DNA of 64,000 nt from Alcaligenaceae bacterium (GCA_013416455.1 JACCES010000001.1:124001-188000); one strand, 5' to 3'; counted from the first letter of the stretch, positions 1 to 9,957 are shown. Numbers and translations: made by a program. Notes: generated by a model from the sequence alone, not told the origin.

Positions 1-459
1 TTCCTGGTGCAGTTCATCGTCGCCCGCCTCGGCCGCTTCTTCGCCTGTGTGCGGCGTCTCGCCGGCGGCCGGCGCCGCGAGGCTGGCTTCCAGCAGAAGC
101 AGCAGGCGTTCCTGTTCCGCTTCGAGTTCCTTCTGTCTTTCCTGCAACGCGGCCAGCACGATTTCGTCGGGCGAGCTGGCGGCCGTCAGCGGCAATGGCG
201 TGGCGGCGGTTCCCGCATCGGCTTCGCCACCGCCGTCGAAATCATGCTGGGCGAGCACCTGGGGCTGCGCGGGCCGGGTATCGCCGCGCACGTTCAGCAG
301 GGTCACTTCCAGCGTCGTGTCGGGGGCCGGCGATGGCGGCGCGGAGAAATGCACGGCGAGCAGCGCCGCATGCACGGCGAGCGAGATCAGCAGGGCGATG
401 CCGAGATGATCGTCGCGGTGTCCCCGTATCTGCAGCAGGCGGCCGGCGAGCACGGACAT
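1..459 (-). CDS. TonB-like energy-transducer protein, 3' end cut by window edge
   Basis: An open frame of 153 codons runs from an ATG at 457-459 to the window edge without a stop. After a short cytoplasmic N-terminus there is one membrane segment (about residues 19-38), then an Ala/Pro-rich stretch and a Glu/Leu-rich, probably coiled region (about 108-135) ending in an acidic tail. This N-in, periplasmic-body layout fits TonB or a TonB-like spacer protein; the diagnostic C-terminal TonB domain lies outside the window. It follows the RNB ribonuclease gene by about 20 bases on the same strand, so it is probably the next gene of that operon. Family assignment is inferred from layout and context. 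Confidence 0.6.
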   Translation of the reverse strand, partial: MSVLAGRLLQIRGHRDDHLGIALLISLAVHAALLAVHFSAPPSPAPDTTLEVTLLNVRGDTRPAQPQVLAQHDFDGGGEADAGTAATPLPLTAASSPDEIVLAALQERQKELEAEQERLLLLLEASLAAPAAGETPHTGEEAAEAGDDELHQE

Positions 460-479
460 GGAAAGCCCCGTCGGCGGGT

Positions 480-2366
480 TCAGGCCGGCGCCGTGTCGCG
501 CAGCCTGCAGTCCACTTCGAGCGCCAGTTCGTCGTAGCCGAGTATCTCGATCACGACTTTATGGCCGCGTTCCAGTGCCGGCATGCCGGCCACCCGGGTG
601 ACCAGCGGCGCGCAGTCCAGCCGGACCAGATCATCCCGCAGCACCGTGGCTTCTACGAGGCTCTGGCCCTGCTGCTGCAGCCAGCGCAGACACCAGTAGC
701 GCTCCATGGCGTTCTGGTAGTCGCCCCAGGATGCGTACTGGGCATCGAAGGCGCCGATGATCGCGAAAAGGTCGGCGTCCTTGGGTTTGAAGGGGGCGGC
801 CAGCCGGGCCGAGACCCCGTGGCGCGCGGTGGCGATGACCTGCCATTGATTCACGAGATCCACGTAGCGGCGCAGCGGCGAGGTCGACCACGCGTAGTAG
901 GGGACGCCTATGGCTTCGTGCGGCAGGGGATGGGTGGACATGCGCACGCGGCCCGCCTGCTGCGAGCGGTAGATGCCCGGCACGCCGTGCTGCGCCAGCA
1001 GCCCGCCCCATATATTGTTGGTGAGGATCATGTATTCGGCGATGATGCGGTCGAGCGGCGCATCGCGCCGGCGCGGAATGAGCTTCACGCGCGTGTCCGG
1101 ATCATCGTGCGGGCCTTCCAGCGCGAAACTGTATTCGACGCGGCTGTTGTTCTCGGCCTTGCCCCGCACGGCATCGCGCTGGGCGCTCAGGTGCTGGGCG
1201 TAGCGCCACAGGGGCCGGACCCACTCGGCGTACGGCACCGCGGCCGAAGGGTCGGCCAGGGCTTCCGCGGTGATGTCGTCGCTCAGTGTTTCATGGCGCA
1301 GGTTTTCCGCCACGCGGATGCGTTCGAGGCGGGTCTCGCTGCCCAGCAATTCGCCGGTGGCGAGGTTCGCGTCGATATAGAGCGACAGAGCGGGCCGGAT
1401 CTTGCCGGCATCGAGCGAGAACTCGCTGATGAGTTCGCCGGGCAGCATGGGTATCTTGTGTCCAGGTATATACACTGTGGACATTCGTGCGCGGGCGAGG
1501 CGGTCCAGCTCGCCGCCGCGCTCGATGGCCAGCCCCGGCGCCGCGATGTGGATGCCCAGCCGTACGACGTCGCCGCCCAATGCGGTGACCGACATGGCGT
1601 CGTCGACTTCGAAAGTGGAGCTGTCGTCCATCGAATAGGCGGTGACGTCGGCGAACGGCAGGTCATCGAAGGCGGGCGGCTGCGCAATGCTGGGAAATGC
1701 CGGGCCCTTGGGGAAATGAGTGGCCATGAAGCGCGTCTGATGCAATGCCAGCGCGTGCGGCCAGGCGCCGACGGAAAGCAGCAGGCGTTCCGGGGTGGTC
1801 TGTTTCTGCTCGACGGCGGCCGCGAACGCCTTCCATTCGTTGGTGTTCTTGTCCGGCCTGGTCAGCAGCGTGGTGGCGATCTCGGCGATCTCGGCGGGCA
1901 GTTCGCCGGCCAGCAGCTGGTCGGTCCAGCGCTGTTGCTGTTCCGCCTGCAGGCGCTTCTTTTCGAGCGCCGCCAGCGCGGCGGCCAGGATGTCAGGAGG
2001 CGCCGGACGGTAGCGGCCCTTGCCGCGCCTGTGAAAGTAGGCCGGCGCGCTGTTCAGGGCGAAGATCAGGGCGGCTTTCTCGACGGCGTTGGGCGGATGG
2101 CCGAAATATTCTTCCGCGAATGCGGCGGCCTCGAATTCCTCTTGAGGCGTGCATTCCCACAGAAAGTCGATTTCCAGCCCAGAGGATTGCTCCTGAGCCT
2201 GCTTCAGCATCTGCGCGGGCTCGGGGCTGTCGAATTCGAACAGCACGTTGGCGTTCTTGATCTTGCTGCGCTTGCCTGATTCGGACTCCACCTGCATGGT
2301 GGAATCGCTGCGGGAGAATATCTTTGCGGCCTTGAAGGTGCCGCTTTCTTCATAAAGAACGTGCAT
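480..2366 (-). CDS. RNB-domain exoribonuclease (RNase II/R family)
   Basis: A protein of 628 residues. The RNB catalytic domain begins near residue 240, and its acidic metal-binding signature FEVDDAMSV lies around residues 250-258. Family members hydrolyse RNA 3' to 5', releasing nucleoside 5'-monophosphates. The protein is about as long as RNase II and shorter than RNase R; no S1 domain is obvious at the C-terminus. The start is placed at the ATG of MHVLYEESG because upstream in-frame sequence is unlike the family. It lies 34 bases after the yqiA-like gene in the mpl operon. The RNase II versus RNase R role is not resolved. Confidence 0.88.
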   Translation of the reverse strand: MHVLYEESGTFKAAKIFSRSDSTMQVESESGKRSKIKNANVLFEFDSPEPAQMLKQAQEQSSGLEIDFLWECTPQEEFEAAAFAEEYFGHPPNAVEKAALIFALNSAPAYFHRRGKGRYRPAPPDILAAALAALEKKRLQAEQQQRWTDQLLAGELPAEIAEIATTLLTRPDKNTNEWKAFAAAVEQKQTTPERLLLSVGAWPHALALHQTRFMATHFPKGPAFPSIAQPPAFDDLPFADVTAYSMDDSSTFEVDDAMSVTALGGDVVRLGIHIAAPGLAIERGGELDRLARARMSTVYIPGHKIPMLPGELISEFSLDAGKIRPALSLYIDANLATGELLGSETRLERIRVAENLRHETLSDDITAEALADPSAAVPYAEWVRPLWRYAQHLSAQRDAVRGKAENNSRVEYSFALEGPHDDPDTRVKLIPRRRDAPLDRIIAEYMILTNNIWGGLLAQHGVPGIYRSQQAGRVRMSTHPLPHEAIGVPYYAWSTSPLRRYVDLVNQWQVIATARHGVSARLAAPFKPKDADLFAIIGAFDAQYASWGDYQNAMERYWCLRWLQQQGQSLVEATVLRDDLVRLDCAPLVTRVAGMPALERGHKVVIEILGYDELALEVDCRLRDTAPA

Positions 2367-2400
2367 GATGTCTTCGTTTGGGGCCGCCGGGGCGGCCGGT

Positions 2401-2991
2401 CTATTGGTCCCGCAGGATGCGTTCGAGCACTTCGGGCAGCCATTGCCCGAAATCCGAAATGCCATGGTCGCTGTTTTCCAGCAGCCGCAGTTCGCAGCCC
2501 TGGTACCAGTCCACCATTTCACGCCAGTCCAGGACTTCGTCGCCCTTGGCCGCCATCAGGTAATAGCGCGAAGGGTCGGCGGGGCGCCCCGCCGCCATCC
2601 CGGCCAGTTCATCCACGTATTCCGGCAGGAAATGGAAGCGTTCCGGGGAATTCCACATGCTGTGTTCGCCCACCTGCGTGGCCAGGTCGCGGGCGGCGTA
2701 TACCACCGGATTGAAAAGCATGGCGCGGCAGCGCCAGCGTTCGGCCAGGCAGCCGGCATAGTAGCCGCCCAGCGACGAGCCCAGGATCACCAGGTCGCGC
2801 CGAGGGTCCATGCCTTTGCCGGTTTCCTGTTTGATCAGGCGATCGGCGAGTTCGATCGCGGCGCGGGGGCCGGGCGGCAGCTGCGGGCAGTGCCAGTCGC
2901 CGCCCCTGCCGGCGTCGCGGATGGCCTGGGCCAGCAGGTTCGCCTTGGTGGACTGGGGCGAGGAGCGGAAGCCGTGGAGATACAGGATCAT
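2401..2991 (-). CDS. yqiA: YqiA/YcfP-family alpha/beta-fold esterase
   Basis: A compact 196-residue hydrolase. The N-terminus MILYLHGFRSSP carries the strand-HGF oxyanion motif of the YqiA/YcfP family. The nucleophile elbow is GSSLGG (Ser73), a late Asp candidate follows in KGDEVLDW, and the catalytic His is in SDHGISDF (about His176). E. coli YqiA is a short-chain acyl-CoA/ester hydrolase; the natural substrate is uncertain. Its ATG overlaps the mpl stop codon (ATGA), indicating translational coupling. Confidence 0.85.
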   Translation of the reverse strand: MILYLHGFRSSPQSTKANLLAQAIRDAGRGGDWHCPQLPPGPRAAIELADRLIKQETGKGMDPRRDLVILGSSLGGYYAGCLAERWRCRAMLFNPVVYAARDLATQVGEHSMWNSPERFHFLPEYVDELAGMAAGRPADPSRYYLMAAKGDEVLDWREMVDWYQGCELRLLENSDHGISDFGQWLPEVLERILRDQ

Positions 2992-4367
2992 GTCGTACTC
3001 GTTGTGCCTGCCAGGCGTTGCAGCAGACGGTCGTGGATGCCCCCGAAACCGCCATTGCTCATGACCAGAACGTGGTCGCCGCTGCGTGCCGCAAGGCAGA
3101 CGGCATCCACCATTTTACCGATATCGTTCCAGGCCGAGGCGCGACCGCCCAGGGGCGCAAGGACCGCGGACGGGTCCCAGCCCAGCGCGTGTCTGCCGTC
3201 GGCATCGCCGTAGCAGAACACCAGATCGGCCTGTTCGAGCGCGGCGGGCAGGCGGCTGGCCATGGTGCCGAGTTTCATGGTGTTGGAGCGCGGTTCGATG
3301 ATGGCGAGGATCCGGCCTTCCGGCTGGCGGTGGCGCAGCCCCGCCACGGTCGTGGCGATGGCCGTGGGATGATGGGCGAAGTCATCATAGACGGTGACGC
3401 CGTTCACGGTGCCGCGTGTTTCCATGCGCCGCTTGACGCCCCGGAAGGCATTGAGCGCGGCGATGGCGCGGGCGGGTTCGACCCCGGCGTGGCCTGCGGC
3501 CGCAATGGCGGCCAGCGCATTGCGCTGATTGTGCGCGCCAGCGTGGGGCCAGTCCACCGTGCCCATTGCGCGGCCCTGATGCAGGACCTCGAAGCGCCCC
3601 GACTGCGGTTCGCCGCGGGCCTGCCAGTCGCCCCCGGCGCCGAATGTCTCGGACGGCGTCCAGCAGCCGCGTTCGAGCACGCGCCGCAGGGCCGGGTCGC
3701 CCGCCGGCAGGATGATGCGCCCCTGTGAAGGAATGGTGCGCAGCAGGTGGTGGAATTGCGTTTCGATGGCGGCCAGGTCGGGGAAGATGTCGGCGTGGTC
3801 GTATTCCAGATTATTGAGGATGGCGGTGCGGGGGCGGTAATGGACGAACTTCGAGCGCTTGTCGAAGAAGGCCGTGTCGTATTCATCCGCCTCGATGACG
3901 AAGAGCCCTTCACCGGCCGCATAGCGCGCCGACACGCCGAAATCCTCGGCCACGCCGCCGATCAGGAAATTGGGCGGCATGCCGCAGGCATCGAGGATGT
4001 GGGCGAGCATGGCCGTGGTGGTCGTCTTGCCGTGCGTGCCGGCCACGGCGAGCACGTGCTGCCCGCGCAGGATGTGTTCGCCCAGCCATTGCGGGCCGGA
4101 GGTATAGGGCAGGCCGGCGTCGAGGATCGCTTCCATGAGCGGGTTGCCGCGGCGCACGACGTTGCCGATCACGAAAAGATCGGGGCGCAGGGCGAGCTGG
4201 CCGGCGTCGAACCCTTCCACCAGCCGGATGCCGTGTTCTTCGAGCTGGGTGCTCATGGGCGGGTAGACCCCGCTGTCGCAGCCCGTGACGGTGTGGCCCG
4301 CGGCACGAGCGATCAGCGCCAGCCCGCCCATGAACGTGCCGCAGATACCGATGATGTGCAGATGCAT
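2988..4367 (-). CDS. mpl: UDP-MurNAc:L-Ala-gamma-D-Glu-meso-DAP ligase, murein recycling
   Basis: A 459-residue Mur-ligase-family protein, the usual length for Mpl. The N-terminus MHLHIIGICGTFMGG is the Mpl dinucleotide-like fold, and the ATP-binding loop AGTHGKTTTTAM lies at about 109-120. Mpl reattaches the tripeptide recovered from old peptidoglycan to UDP-MurNAc in the cytoplasm. The ATG at 4365-4367 is preceded by a strong GGAGGAAC ribosome-binding site, which excludes the longer upstream frame. It leads the operon mpl-yqiA-rnb-tonB-like. A second recycling gene, anmK, lies in this window at 25.8 kb. Confidence 0.93.
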   Translation of the reverse strand: MHLHIIGICGTFMGGLALIARAAGHTVTGCDSGVYPPMSTQLEEHGIRLVEGFDAGQLALRPDLFVIGNVVRRGNPLMEAILDAGLPYTSGPQWLGEHILRGQHVLAVAGTHGKTTTTAMLAHILDACGMPPNFLIGGVAEDFGVSARYAAGEGLFVIEADEYDTAFFDKRSKFVHYRPRTAILNNLEYDHADIFPDLAAIETQFHHLLRTIPSQGRIILPAGDPALRRVLERGCWTPSETFGAGGDWQARGEPQSGRFEVLHQGRAMGTVDWPHAGAHNQRNALAAIAAAGHAGVEPARAIAALNAFRGVKRRMETRGTVNGVTVYDDFAHHPTAIATTVAGLRHRQPEGRILAIIEPRSNTMKLGTMASRLPAALEQADLVFCYGDADGRHALGWDPSAVLAPLGGRASAWNDIGKMVDAVCLAARSGDHVLVMSNGGFGGIHDRLLQRLAGTTSTT

Positions 4368-4527
4368 GATGTTCCTCCGGCACCTATTGTAGTGGCGCCT
4401 TGCGGATCCGAAGGGCCGGCATATCCCGAAGCCGGAGGCGTTCCCGCGCGGGCGGCCGGAGCCGGGCGTATCCATGGATGGGGTGCTATCATCAATCGTC
4501 GATTTTGTCCCTATCGAGGCATTATTC

Positions 4528-5055
4528 ATGAACCGGCGAGATTTCCTGCGCAACGGCCTGATCGCGGCCGGGGCCGTCATGGCCCCCCTGCCATCGGTGG
4601 GGGCGCCTCCGGCGGATGCCGCCGCTGACTTCCTTGCGAACACCTTTCCCGACCTGAAAGGCCAGGATGTGCCGCTTTCCAGCTATGCCGGGCGGCCCCT
4701 GGTGGTGAATTTCTGGGCCACCTGGTGCGCGCCCTGCATCAAGGAAATGCCCGATCTCGATGAGCTGTCCCGCAAGTACACCGATATGACTTTCGTCGGT
4801 GTCGCCATCGATACCCTGTCGAATGTGGAACGCTTCCTCAAGAAGGTGCAGGTTTCCTACCCGCTGCTCATCGCCGGCCATGGCGGCATCGAAAAAATGA
4901 AGGCGCTGGGCAATCGCAAGGGCGGGCTTCCCTATACGGTCATCTTCGACGCGGACTCCCGCATGACACGCGACTTTCTCGGGCAGATCCATCCCGCCGA
5001 GCTCGATTCCCATCTGGCCCCGCTGTCCACGGCCGGGCGGGGGGCTTCCTCCTGA
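4528..5055 (+). CDS. TlpA-family thioredoxin-like protein, Tat-type signal
   Basis: A protein of 175 residues starting MNRRDFLRNG, a twin-arginine-type signal, followed by a hydrophobic stretch and a likely cleavage after Ala-rich residues near 26-32. The mature part is a redoxin fold with WCAPC (Cys67/Cys70) after NFWAT and the cis-Pro in KGGLPYTV. Family members act in the periplasm as disulfide reductants, often in cytochrome c maturation. It is transcribed away from mpl and sits upstream of aroQ. Folding before export would fit the Tat signal. Partner proteins cannot be named from context. Confidence 0.85.
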   Translation: MNRRDFLRNGLIAAGAVMAPLPSVGAPPADAAADFLANTFPDLKGQDVPLSSYAGRPLVVNFWATWCAPCIKEMPDLDELSRKYTDMTFVGVAIDTLSNVERFLKKVQVSYPLLIAGHGGIEKMKALGNRKGGLPYTVIFDADSRMTRDFLGQIHPAELDSHLAPLSTAGRGASS

Positions 5056-5198
5056 GCCTGCGCACCGGCCGCCGGCGGTGCCATGGCGGCGCGTGCGCAC
5101 GGCCGAAGTCCGGCGGGCACGCCCCTTCAGGGGTCACTTAATGGACAAATAGGGCTTTTTGGCGTAAAAAGGCGGTCTGTCTTCACAAGATTTCCATA

Positions 5199-5633
5199 AT
5201 GGCGCAGCGCATTCTGGTTCTGCACGGCCCTAATCTCAACCTGCTCGGCACGCGTGAGCCCGAGGTCTACGGCAGGCTTGCCCTGGCCGATATCAATCAA
5301 CGACTCGAAGAGCTGGCCGCGGCCCGGGGTGCTTCGCTGTCCATTTGCCAAAGCAACCATGAAGGCGCTCTGGTGGATCGCATCCAGGAAGCCGGCCGCG
5401 ACGGTACCGAGTACATCATCATCAACGCCGCTGCGTATACGCATACCAGCGTCGCGATACGGGATGCCCTGTCGGCCGTCAGCATTCCTTTCGTCGAAGT
5501 GCATTTGTCGAATGTCTACAAGCGCGAGGAATTTCGCCATCACTCATTCCTGTCGGGTATTGCGCAGGGTGTGATCGCCGGGCTGGGCGCATTCGGCTAC
5601 GAGGCTGCGCTGCAGTATGCGCTCGCCGGGTAG
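5199..5633 (+). CDS. aroQ: 3-dehydroquinate dehydratase, type II
   Basis: A 144-residue protein beginning [20 protein letters not shown], the signature of type II dehydroquinases. It has the catalytic Tyr24 and His102 in the [17 protein letters not shown] block. It converts 3-dehydroquinate to 3-dehydroshikimate in the shikimate pathway; type II enzymes are cytoplasmic dodecamers. It is followed by accB and accC, an arrangement common in proteobacteria. No clear Shine-Dalgarno sequence precedes the ATG. Confidence 0.96.
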   Translation: MAQRILVLHGPNLNLLGTREPEVYGRLALADINQRLEELAAARGASLSICQSNHEGALVDRIQEAGRDGTEYIIINAAAYTHTSVAIRDALSAVSIPFVEVHLSNVYKREEFRHHSFLSGIAQGVIAGLGAFGYEAALQYALAG

Positions 5634-5715
5634 GCCGCGGGCGCTTCCCTATTTTTTCAAACACATGCATGAGCCCTGCGCGGAAAAAAGCGGGGCAGTG
5701 CCACGGAAAGTTGGT

Positions 5716-6162
5716 ATGGACCTAAGAAAACTCAAGACCCTCATCGACCTGGTTGCGGAATCCGGAATCGCCGAGCTCGAAATCACCGAGGGCGAAGGCA
5801 AGGTCAGGATCGTCAAGTTCTCGCAGAGCACGCAGCCGGTGGCGCCTGTCCACGAACCGGTGGCCGCGGCCACGGTGGCGGCGCCCGCCGCCGCGCAGCA
5901 GGCCCCGGCGCCGGCACCCACACCCTCCGGCCACGTGGTCAAGGCGCCCATGGTCGGCACTTTCTACCGTGCGCCGAATCCCGGCGCAGCCCCCTTCGTG
6001 GAAGTCGGCCAGAGCGTCAAGGAAGGCGATGCCCTGTGCATCATCGAAGCCATGAAGCTCCTCAACGAGATCGAAGCCGACAAGGCCGGGGTGATCAAGG
6101 AAATCCTCGTCGAGAACGGCGAACCGGTCGAATACGGTCAACCCCTGTTCGTGATCGGCTGA
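5716..6162 (+). CDS. accB: Biotin carboxyl carrier protein of acetyl-CoA carboxylase
   Basis: A 148-residue AccB. A short N-terminal region (1-38) leads into an Ala/Pro-rich linker (about 41-73) and a biotinyl domain. The biotin attachment site is EAMKLLNE (Lys114). It carries CO2 between AccC and the AccAD transcarboxylase in malonyl-CoA synthesis. The chosen start [10 protein letters not shown] matches the family N-terminus. accC starts five bases after its stop, so the two are co-transcribed and probably made in step. Confidence 0.97.
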   Translation: MDLRKLKTLIDLVAESGIAELEITEGEGKVRIVKFSQSTQPVAPVHEPVAAATVAAPAAAQQAPAPAPTPSGHVVKAPMVGTFYRAPNPGAAPFVEVGQSVKEGDALCIIEAMKLLNEIEADKAGVIKEILVENGEPVEYGQPLFVIG

Positions 6163-6167
6163 CTCTC

Positions 6168-7514
6168 ATGTTCGAGAAAATCCTCATCGCCAATCGCGGC
6201 GAAATCGCATTGCGTATCCAGAGGGCCTGCCGCGAGCTTGGCGTGAAGACGGTGGTGGTGCATTCCGAAGCCGATCGCGACGCCAAGTACGTGCGCCTGG
6301 CCGATGAGTCCGTCTGCATCGGGCCGGCGTCGCCGCGCGAAAGCTATCTGAACATGCCGGCCATCATTTCGGCGGCCGAAGTCACCGATGCCGAAGCCAT
6401 CCACCCGGGCTATGGTTTTCTGGCCGAGAACGCCGATTTCGCCGAACGCGTCGAAAGAAGCGGCTTCGTCTTCATCGGCCCGAGGCCGGAATCCATCCGG
6501 ATCATGGGCGACAAGGTCAGGGCCAAGCAGGCCATGATCGCGGCCGGCGTGCCCGTGGTGCCGGGTTCCCAGGGCGGCCTGCCCGACGATCCCGCCGAGA
6601 TCATCGGGATCGCGCGCGACATTGGCTATCCGGTCATCGTGAAGGCCGCTGGCGGCGGTGGCGGGCGCGGCATGCGCGTGGTCTATACCGAGGCGGCGCT
6701 GCTCAATGCCGTGGCCCTCACGCGCAATGAAGCCCTGGCGGCCTTCGACAATCCCGAAGTCTACATGGAGAAATTCCTCGAAAACCCGCGCCATATCGAA
6801 GTGCAGGTGCTGGCCGATGGCGGCCGCAACGCGCTGTGGCTGGGCGAGCGTGACTGCTCCATGCAGCGGCGCCACCAGAAGGTGATCGAGGAAGCGCCCG
6901 CGCCGGGGATTCCCCGCCGGCTCATCGAACGCATCAGCGAGCGCTGCGCCGACGCCTGCCGCGGCATGCAGTACCGGGGCGCGGGTACGTTCGAATTCCT
7001 GTACGAGAACGGCGAGTTCTATTTCATCGAAATGAACACCCGCATCCAGGTGGAGCACACGGTGACCGAAATGATCACCGGCATCGATCTCGTTCAGCAG
7101 CAGATCCGCATCGCGGCGGGCGAGAAGTTCACCCTGCGCCAGCGCGACGTCGAATTCCGTGGCCATGCCATCGAATGCCGCATCAACGCGGAAGACCCCT
7201 TCAAGTTCATCCCCAGCCCCGGCCGCATCACCAACTGGCACACGCCGGGCGGGCCGGGCGTGCGCATGGATTCCCACGTGTTCTCCGGCTATACGGTGCC
7301 GCCGAACTATGATTCCATGATCGGCAAGCTGATCACCTATGGCGACACCCGCGAGCAGGCGATCGCCCGCATGAGCATCGCGCTGTCGGAAATGGTCGTC
7401 GAAGGGGTGAACACCAATATTCCGCTGCATCGCGAACTCATGGCCGACGCCCGTTTCATCGAGGGCGGTACATCCATACACTATCTTGAGCATAAACTGT
7501 CTCAGCGGCCCTGA
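6168..7514 (+). CDS. accC: Biotin carboxylase subunit of acetyl-CoA carboxylase
   Basis: A 448-residue ATP-grasp enzyme, the normal AccC length. The N-terminus [17 protein letters not shown], the glycine-rich ATP lid [11 protein letters not shown] and the [13 protein letters not shown] block are diagnostic. It carboxylates the biotin on AccB using ATP and bicarbonate, the first step of fatty acid synthesis. The start is set by similarity and closeness to the accB stop; an in-frame upstream ATG would overlap accB heavily and is rejected. Confidence 0.97.
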   Translation: MFEKILIANRGEIALRIQRACRELGVKTVVVHSEADRDAKYVRLADESVCIGPASPRESYLNMPAIISAAEVTDAEAIHPGYGFLAENADFAERVERSGFVFIGPRPESIRIMGDKVRAKQAMIAAGVPVVPGSQGGLPDDPAEIIGIARDIGYPVIVKAAGGGGGRGMRVVYTEAALLNAVALTRNEALAAFDNPEVYMEKFLENPRHIEVQVLADGGRNALWLGERDCSMQRRHQKVIEEAPAPGIPRRLIERISERCADACRGMQYRGAGTFEFLYENGEFYFIEMNTRIQVEHTVTEMITGIDLVQQQIRIAAGEKFTLRQRDVEFRGHAIECRINAEDPFKFIPSPGRITNWHTPGGPGVRMDSHVFSGYTVPPNYDSMIGKLITYGDTREQAIARMSIALSEMVVEGVNTNIPLHRELMADARFIEGGTSIHYLEHKLSQRP

Positions 7515-7604
7515 TTCCCGGACGCACGTCCGGGCCCCCGGCGGGGCGGGCCCCGCTGATCACGGAAGTCCGGTTGTTTTCCGGCCTTCGCCATGGAAGG
7601 AAAT

Positions 7605-8528
7605 ATGCGCGAACTGGTCATGAACTGTTCCGAAGCCGAGGCCGAGTCCCTGTCGGACGCCATGCTGGGCGCCGGCGTGCTTGCCGTGTCGGTCGAAGAC
7701 GCCGACAGCGATACCTCGCGGGAAACTCCCCTGTATGGCGAGCCCGGGCTGGAACCGTCCGTGCAGGCCTGGCGCAACAACCGCGTGGTCGCCCTGCTGC
7801 CCGACGGCCTGGATCCCCGGCAGGTGCTCGAAGAACTGGCCCAGCACACGGATGGCCCGGTGGCCGAGGAAGACTGGTTCCTGCGCGATGTTCCCGACGA
7901 AGACTGGGTGCGCCTCACACAGTCGCAGTTCGGCCCCATCCGGGTCGGCGAGCGCATCTGGATCGTCCCGAGCTGGCATGCCGCCGACCCGGGCGTGCCG
8001 GCGGCGGGCAGGCAGGCGGGCGACATCGTGCGGATCGAACTGGACCCGGGTCTTGCCTTCGGCACGGGCAGCCATCCAACGACGCATCTTTGCCTGGAAT
8101 GGCTGGCCGGCAACCTGCCGGCGGGCGCAACAGTGCTCGATTATGGCTGCGGCTCGGGCATTCTCGCCATTGCCGCGGCCAGGCTGGGGGGCGGGCGCAT
8201 CGACGCCGTCGACATCGATGAACAGGCCGTGCAGGCCACTCGCGACAATGCCGCCAATAATGGCGTCGAGCTCCACGCCTGCCTGCCCGACGACCTCGGT
8301 CCCGGGAGATTCGACGTGGTGGTGGCGAACATACTGTCCAATCCGCTCAAAGTGCTGGCCCCCATGCTGGCCAACCGTGTCGGCCCCGGCGGGGCGCTGG
8401 TGCTTTCCGGCGTGCTGGAACGCCAGGCGCGGGAAGTCGCCGCGGCCTACGAACCGTGGCTGGCGCTCGAAGTCTGGCAGGCGCGCGACGGCTGGGTCTG
8501 CCTGCACGGCCGGGCACATCGGGGTTGA
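7605..8528 (+). CDS. prmA: Ribosomal protein L11 methyltransferase
   Basis: A 307-residue SAM-dependent methyltransferase. The PrmA hallmark DPGLAFGTGSHPTT lies at about 147-160, motif I LDYGCGSG at 178-185 and the catalytic-loop region VVANILSNPL near 245. It methylates lysines and the N-terminus of L11. The start at MRELVMN is preferred over the ATG 12 bases upstream, because GGAAGGAA lies at proper spacing and the family N-terminus begins there. It follows accC by about 90 bases. Confidence 0.93.
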   Translation: MRELVMNCSEAEAESLSDAMLGAGVLAVSVEDADSDTSRETPLYGEPGLEPSVQAWRNNRVVALLPDGLDPRQVLEELAQHTDGPVAEEDWFLRDVPDEDWVRLTQSQFGPIRVGERIWIVPSWHAADPGVPAAGRQAGDIVRIELDPGLAFGTGSHPTTHLCLEWLAGNLPAGATVLDYGCGSGILAIAAARLGGGRIDAVDIDEQAVQATRDNAANNGVELHACLPDDLGPGRFDVVVANILSNPLKVLAPMLANRVGPGGALVLSGVLERQAREVAAAYEPWLALEVWQARDGWVCLHGRAHRG

Positions 8529-8536
8529 CGTTCGGC

Positions 8537-9949
8537 ATGGCCATGGAGCTGACCACCCGTTGCCCACAGTGCGAGACCGTCTTTTCGGTATCCCTGGAGC
8601 AACTGCAGCTGCGCAAGGGATACATCCGCTGCATCCAGTGCGCCCACATCTTCGATGGCTTCGAAGCGGTGGTGCCCTCCGCGGCGCGCCCGGGCGCTTC
8701 GATCCCGGCGGCCCCCATGGTCGAGCCCACGATTTCCGAGCCGGCGGGCGGGCGGCCTGCGGCCGAACCCGCGCCGCCGCATTCATCCTCCAGCGCACCC
8801 TCTCCGGCAGAGCCCCGGATCCCGCCGATCAGCGAGGCCGGGCCGGCGGCCGTCGAGCACACGATTCCGGCAGGTTTGGTCGCGGCGCGGCCAGCCGAGC
8901 CACGCCTGCCCCCTGACGCCGGAAAAACACCCGTGCGAGGGCAAGGGGTTTCCGCGCGGCCAGCCGCGGAACCTTCCATCGGGGCGGTTCCTGATAGGGC
9001 GCAAGAGGGCGGTGCGCCGGGCGGCGAGCGTTCCGCAGGCATATATATCGGGGATGCCGCGCCGGCATCCGGGCCGACGCCGGCGCGGCCGTTCACCTTC
9101 GGGCCGGATCCGGAATCCCGGCCTGCTTCGCGCATCCCGGCCCGTGCCGGCTCCGGGTCGGACGAACCTTCCATGCCGTCGGTCCTGCGTCAACGGGGCG
9201 ACATGCCGGTCACCGCGCCGCGCGGCGGCACGGCCTTCACGATCTCCGGCGGTCGGCCGGGAAGCGGGCGGCGCAGTGAGCCCGCATTCGGCGCCGCCCG
9301 CCCGGTTTCCGGCGGCCGTGATGAGCCCGCCGTCGGCGGAATCCGGCCGGACAGGCCCGCCGACGATGCGCCGCCGGAAGAAGGAAGCGACGACTTCCTG
9401 GTCATTGAACCGCGCCATGGCCGGCGCAAGCCGGCAACCTTCGACGGGGCGCGCCCGCAGCGTCATTGGATGACCCCGGTCTGGGCTGTATTGATATTGT
9501 GCGGTCTGGCCGTACTGGCGGCGCAAGGCGTCTACGTGTATCGCGTGCAGCTCGCCAATGCGTTTCCAGCCTTGCGGCCAACGCTGGAAGAGGCCTGCGC
9601 CCGGATGGCCTGCGATGTTCCCTATGAAAGGCGCATCGATGCGATCGCCATAACGGGTTCCGCGCTCCGTTCCAACGGCGCTCCGCAGGACGGCGTGTCC
9701 ACGCTCACGCTGGAGGTCACTTTGCGCAATACTCACGAGCGGCCGCAGGAGTGGCCGACGCTGGTGCTGGACCTCAAGGATGCCTCGGGTACCGTGGTAG
9801 TCAGGCGCAATCTGGAACCCGGCGTATGGGTGCCGGCCGAATTGCGCAGCGGGCCGTTCGGGGCGGGCAGCGAACTCACCGTGCAGCTTCCCGTGTCCGT
9901 GCGCGGCCTGATGGCCAACGGCTATCAACTCGACAAATTCTTTCCCTGA
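8537..9949 (+). CDS. DUF3426 membrane protein with N-terminal zinc ribbon (MJ0042 type)
   Basis: A 470-residue protein of three parts. Residues 5-40 form a zinc finger with CPQC and CIQC pairs (Cys9, Cys12, Cys32, Cys35). Residues about 48-305 are low-complexity Pro/Ala/Gly/Glu/Arg, probably disordered. A single membrane span (about 312-335) is followed by a periplasmic DUF3426 domain (to 470). The prmA-DUF3426 pairing is common in Burkholderiales. The function is unknown; the layout suggests a cytoplasmic metal-binding sensor tethered to an envelope domain. ATGs at 8537 and 8543 are both possible. Confidence 0.85.
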   Translation: MAMELTTRCPQCETVFSVSLEQLQLRKGYIRCIQCAHIFDGFEAVVPSAARPGASIPAAPMVEPTISEPAGGRPAAEPAPPHSSSSAPSPAEPRIPPISEAGPAAVEHTIPAGLVAARPAEPRLPPDAGKTPVRGQGVSARPAAEPSIGAVPDRAQEGGAPGGERSAGIYIGDAAPASGPTPARPFTFGPDPESRPASRIPARAGSGSDEPSMPSVLRQRGDMPVTAPRGGTAFTISGGRPGSGRRSEPAFGAARPVSGGRDEPAVGGIRPDRPADDAPPEEGSDDFLVIEPRHGRRKPATFDGARPQRHWMTPVWAVLILCGLAVLAAQGVYVYRVQLANAFPALRPTLEEACARMACDVPYERRIDAIAITGSALRSNGAPQDGVSTLTLEVTLRNTHERPQEWPTLVLDLKDASGTVVVRRNLEPGVWVPAELRSGPFGAGSELTVQLPVSVRGLMANGYQLDKFFP

Positions 9950-9957
9950 GACCAGCA

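Noticed and set aside
195-2279. Long plus-strand open frame of 694 codons over the RNB gene
   Set aside because: It is the antisense shadow of a GC-rich gene; its translation has no family likeness, while the minus frame shows RNB motifs.
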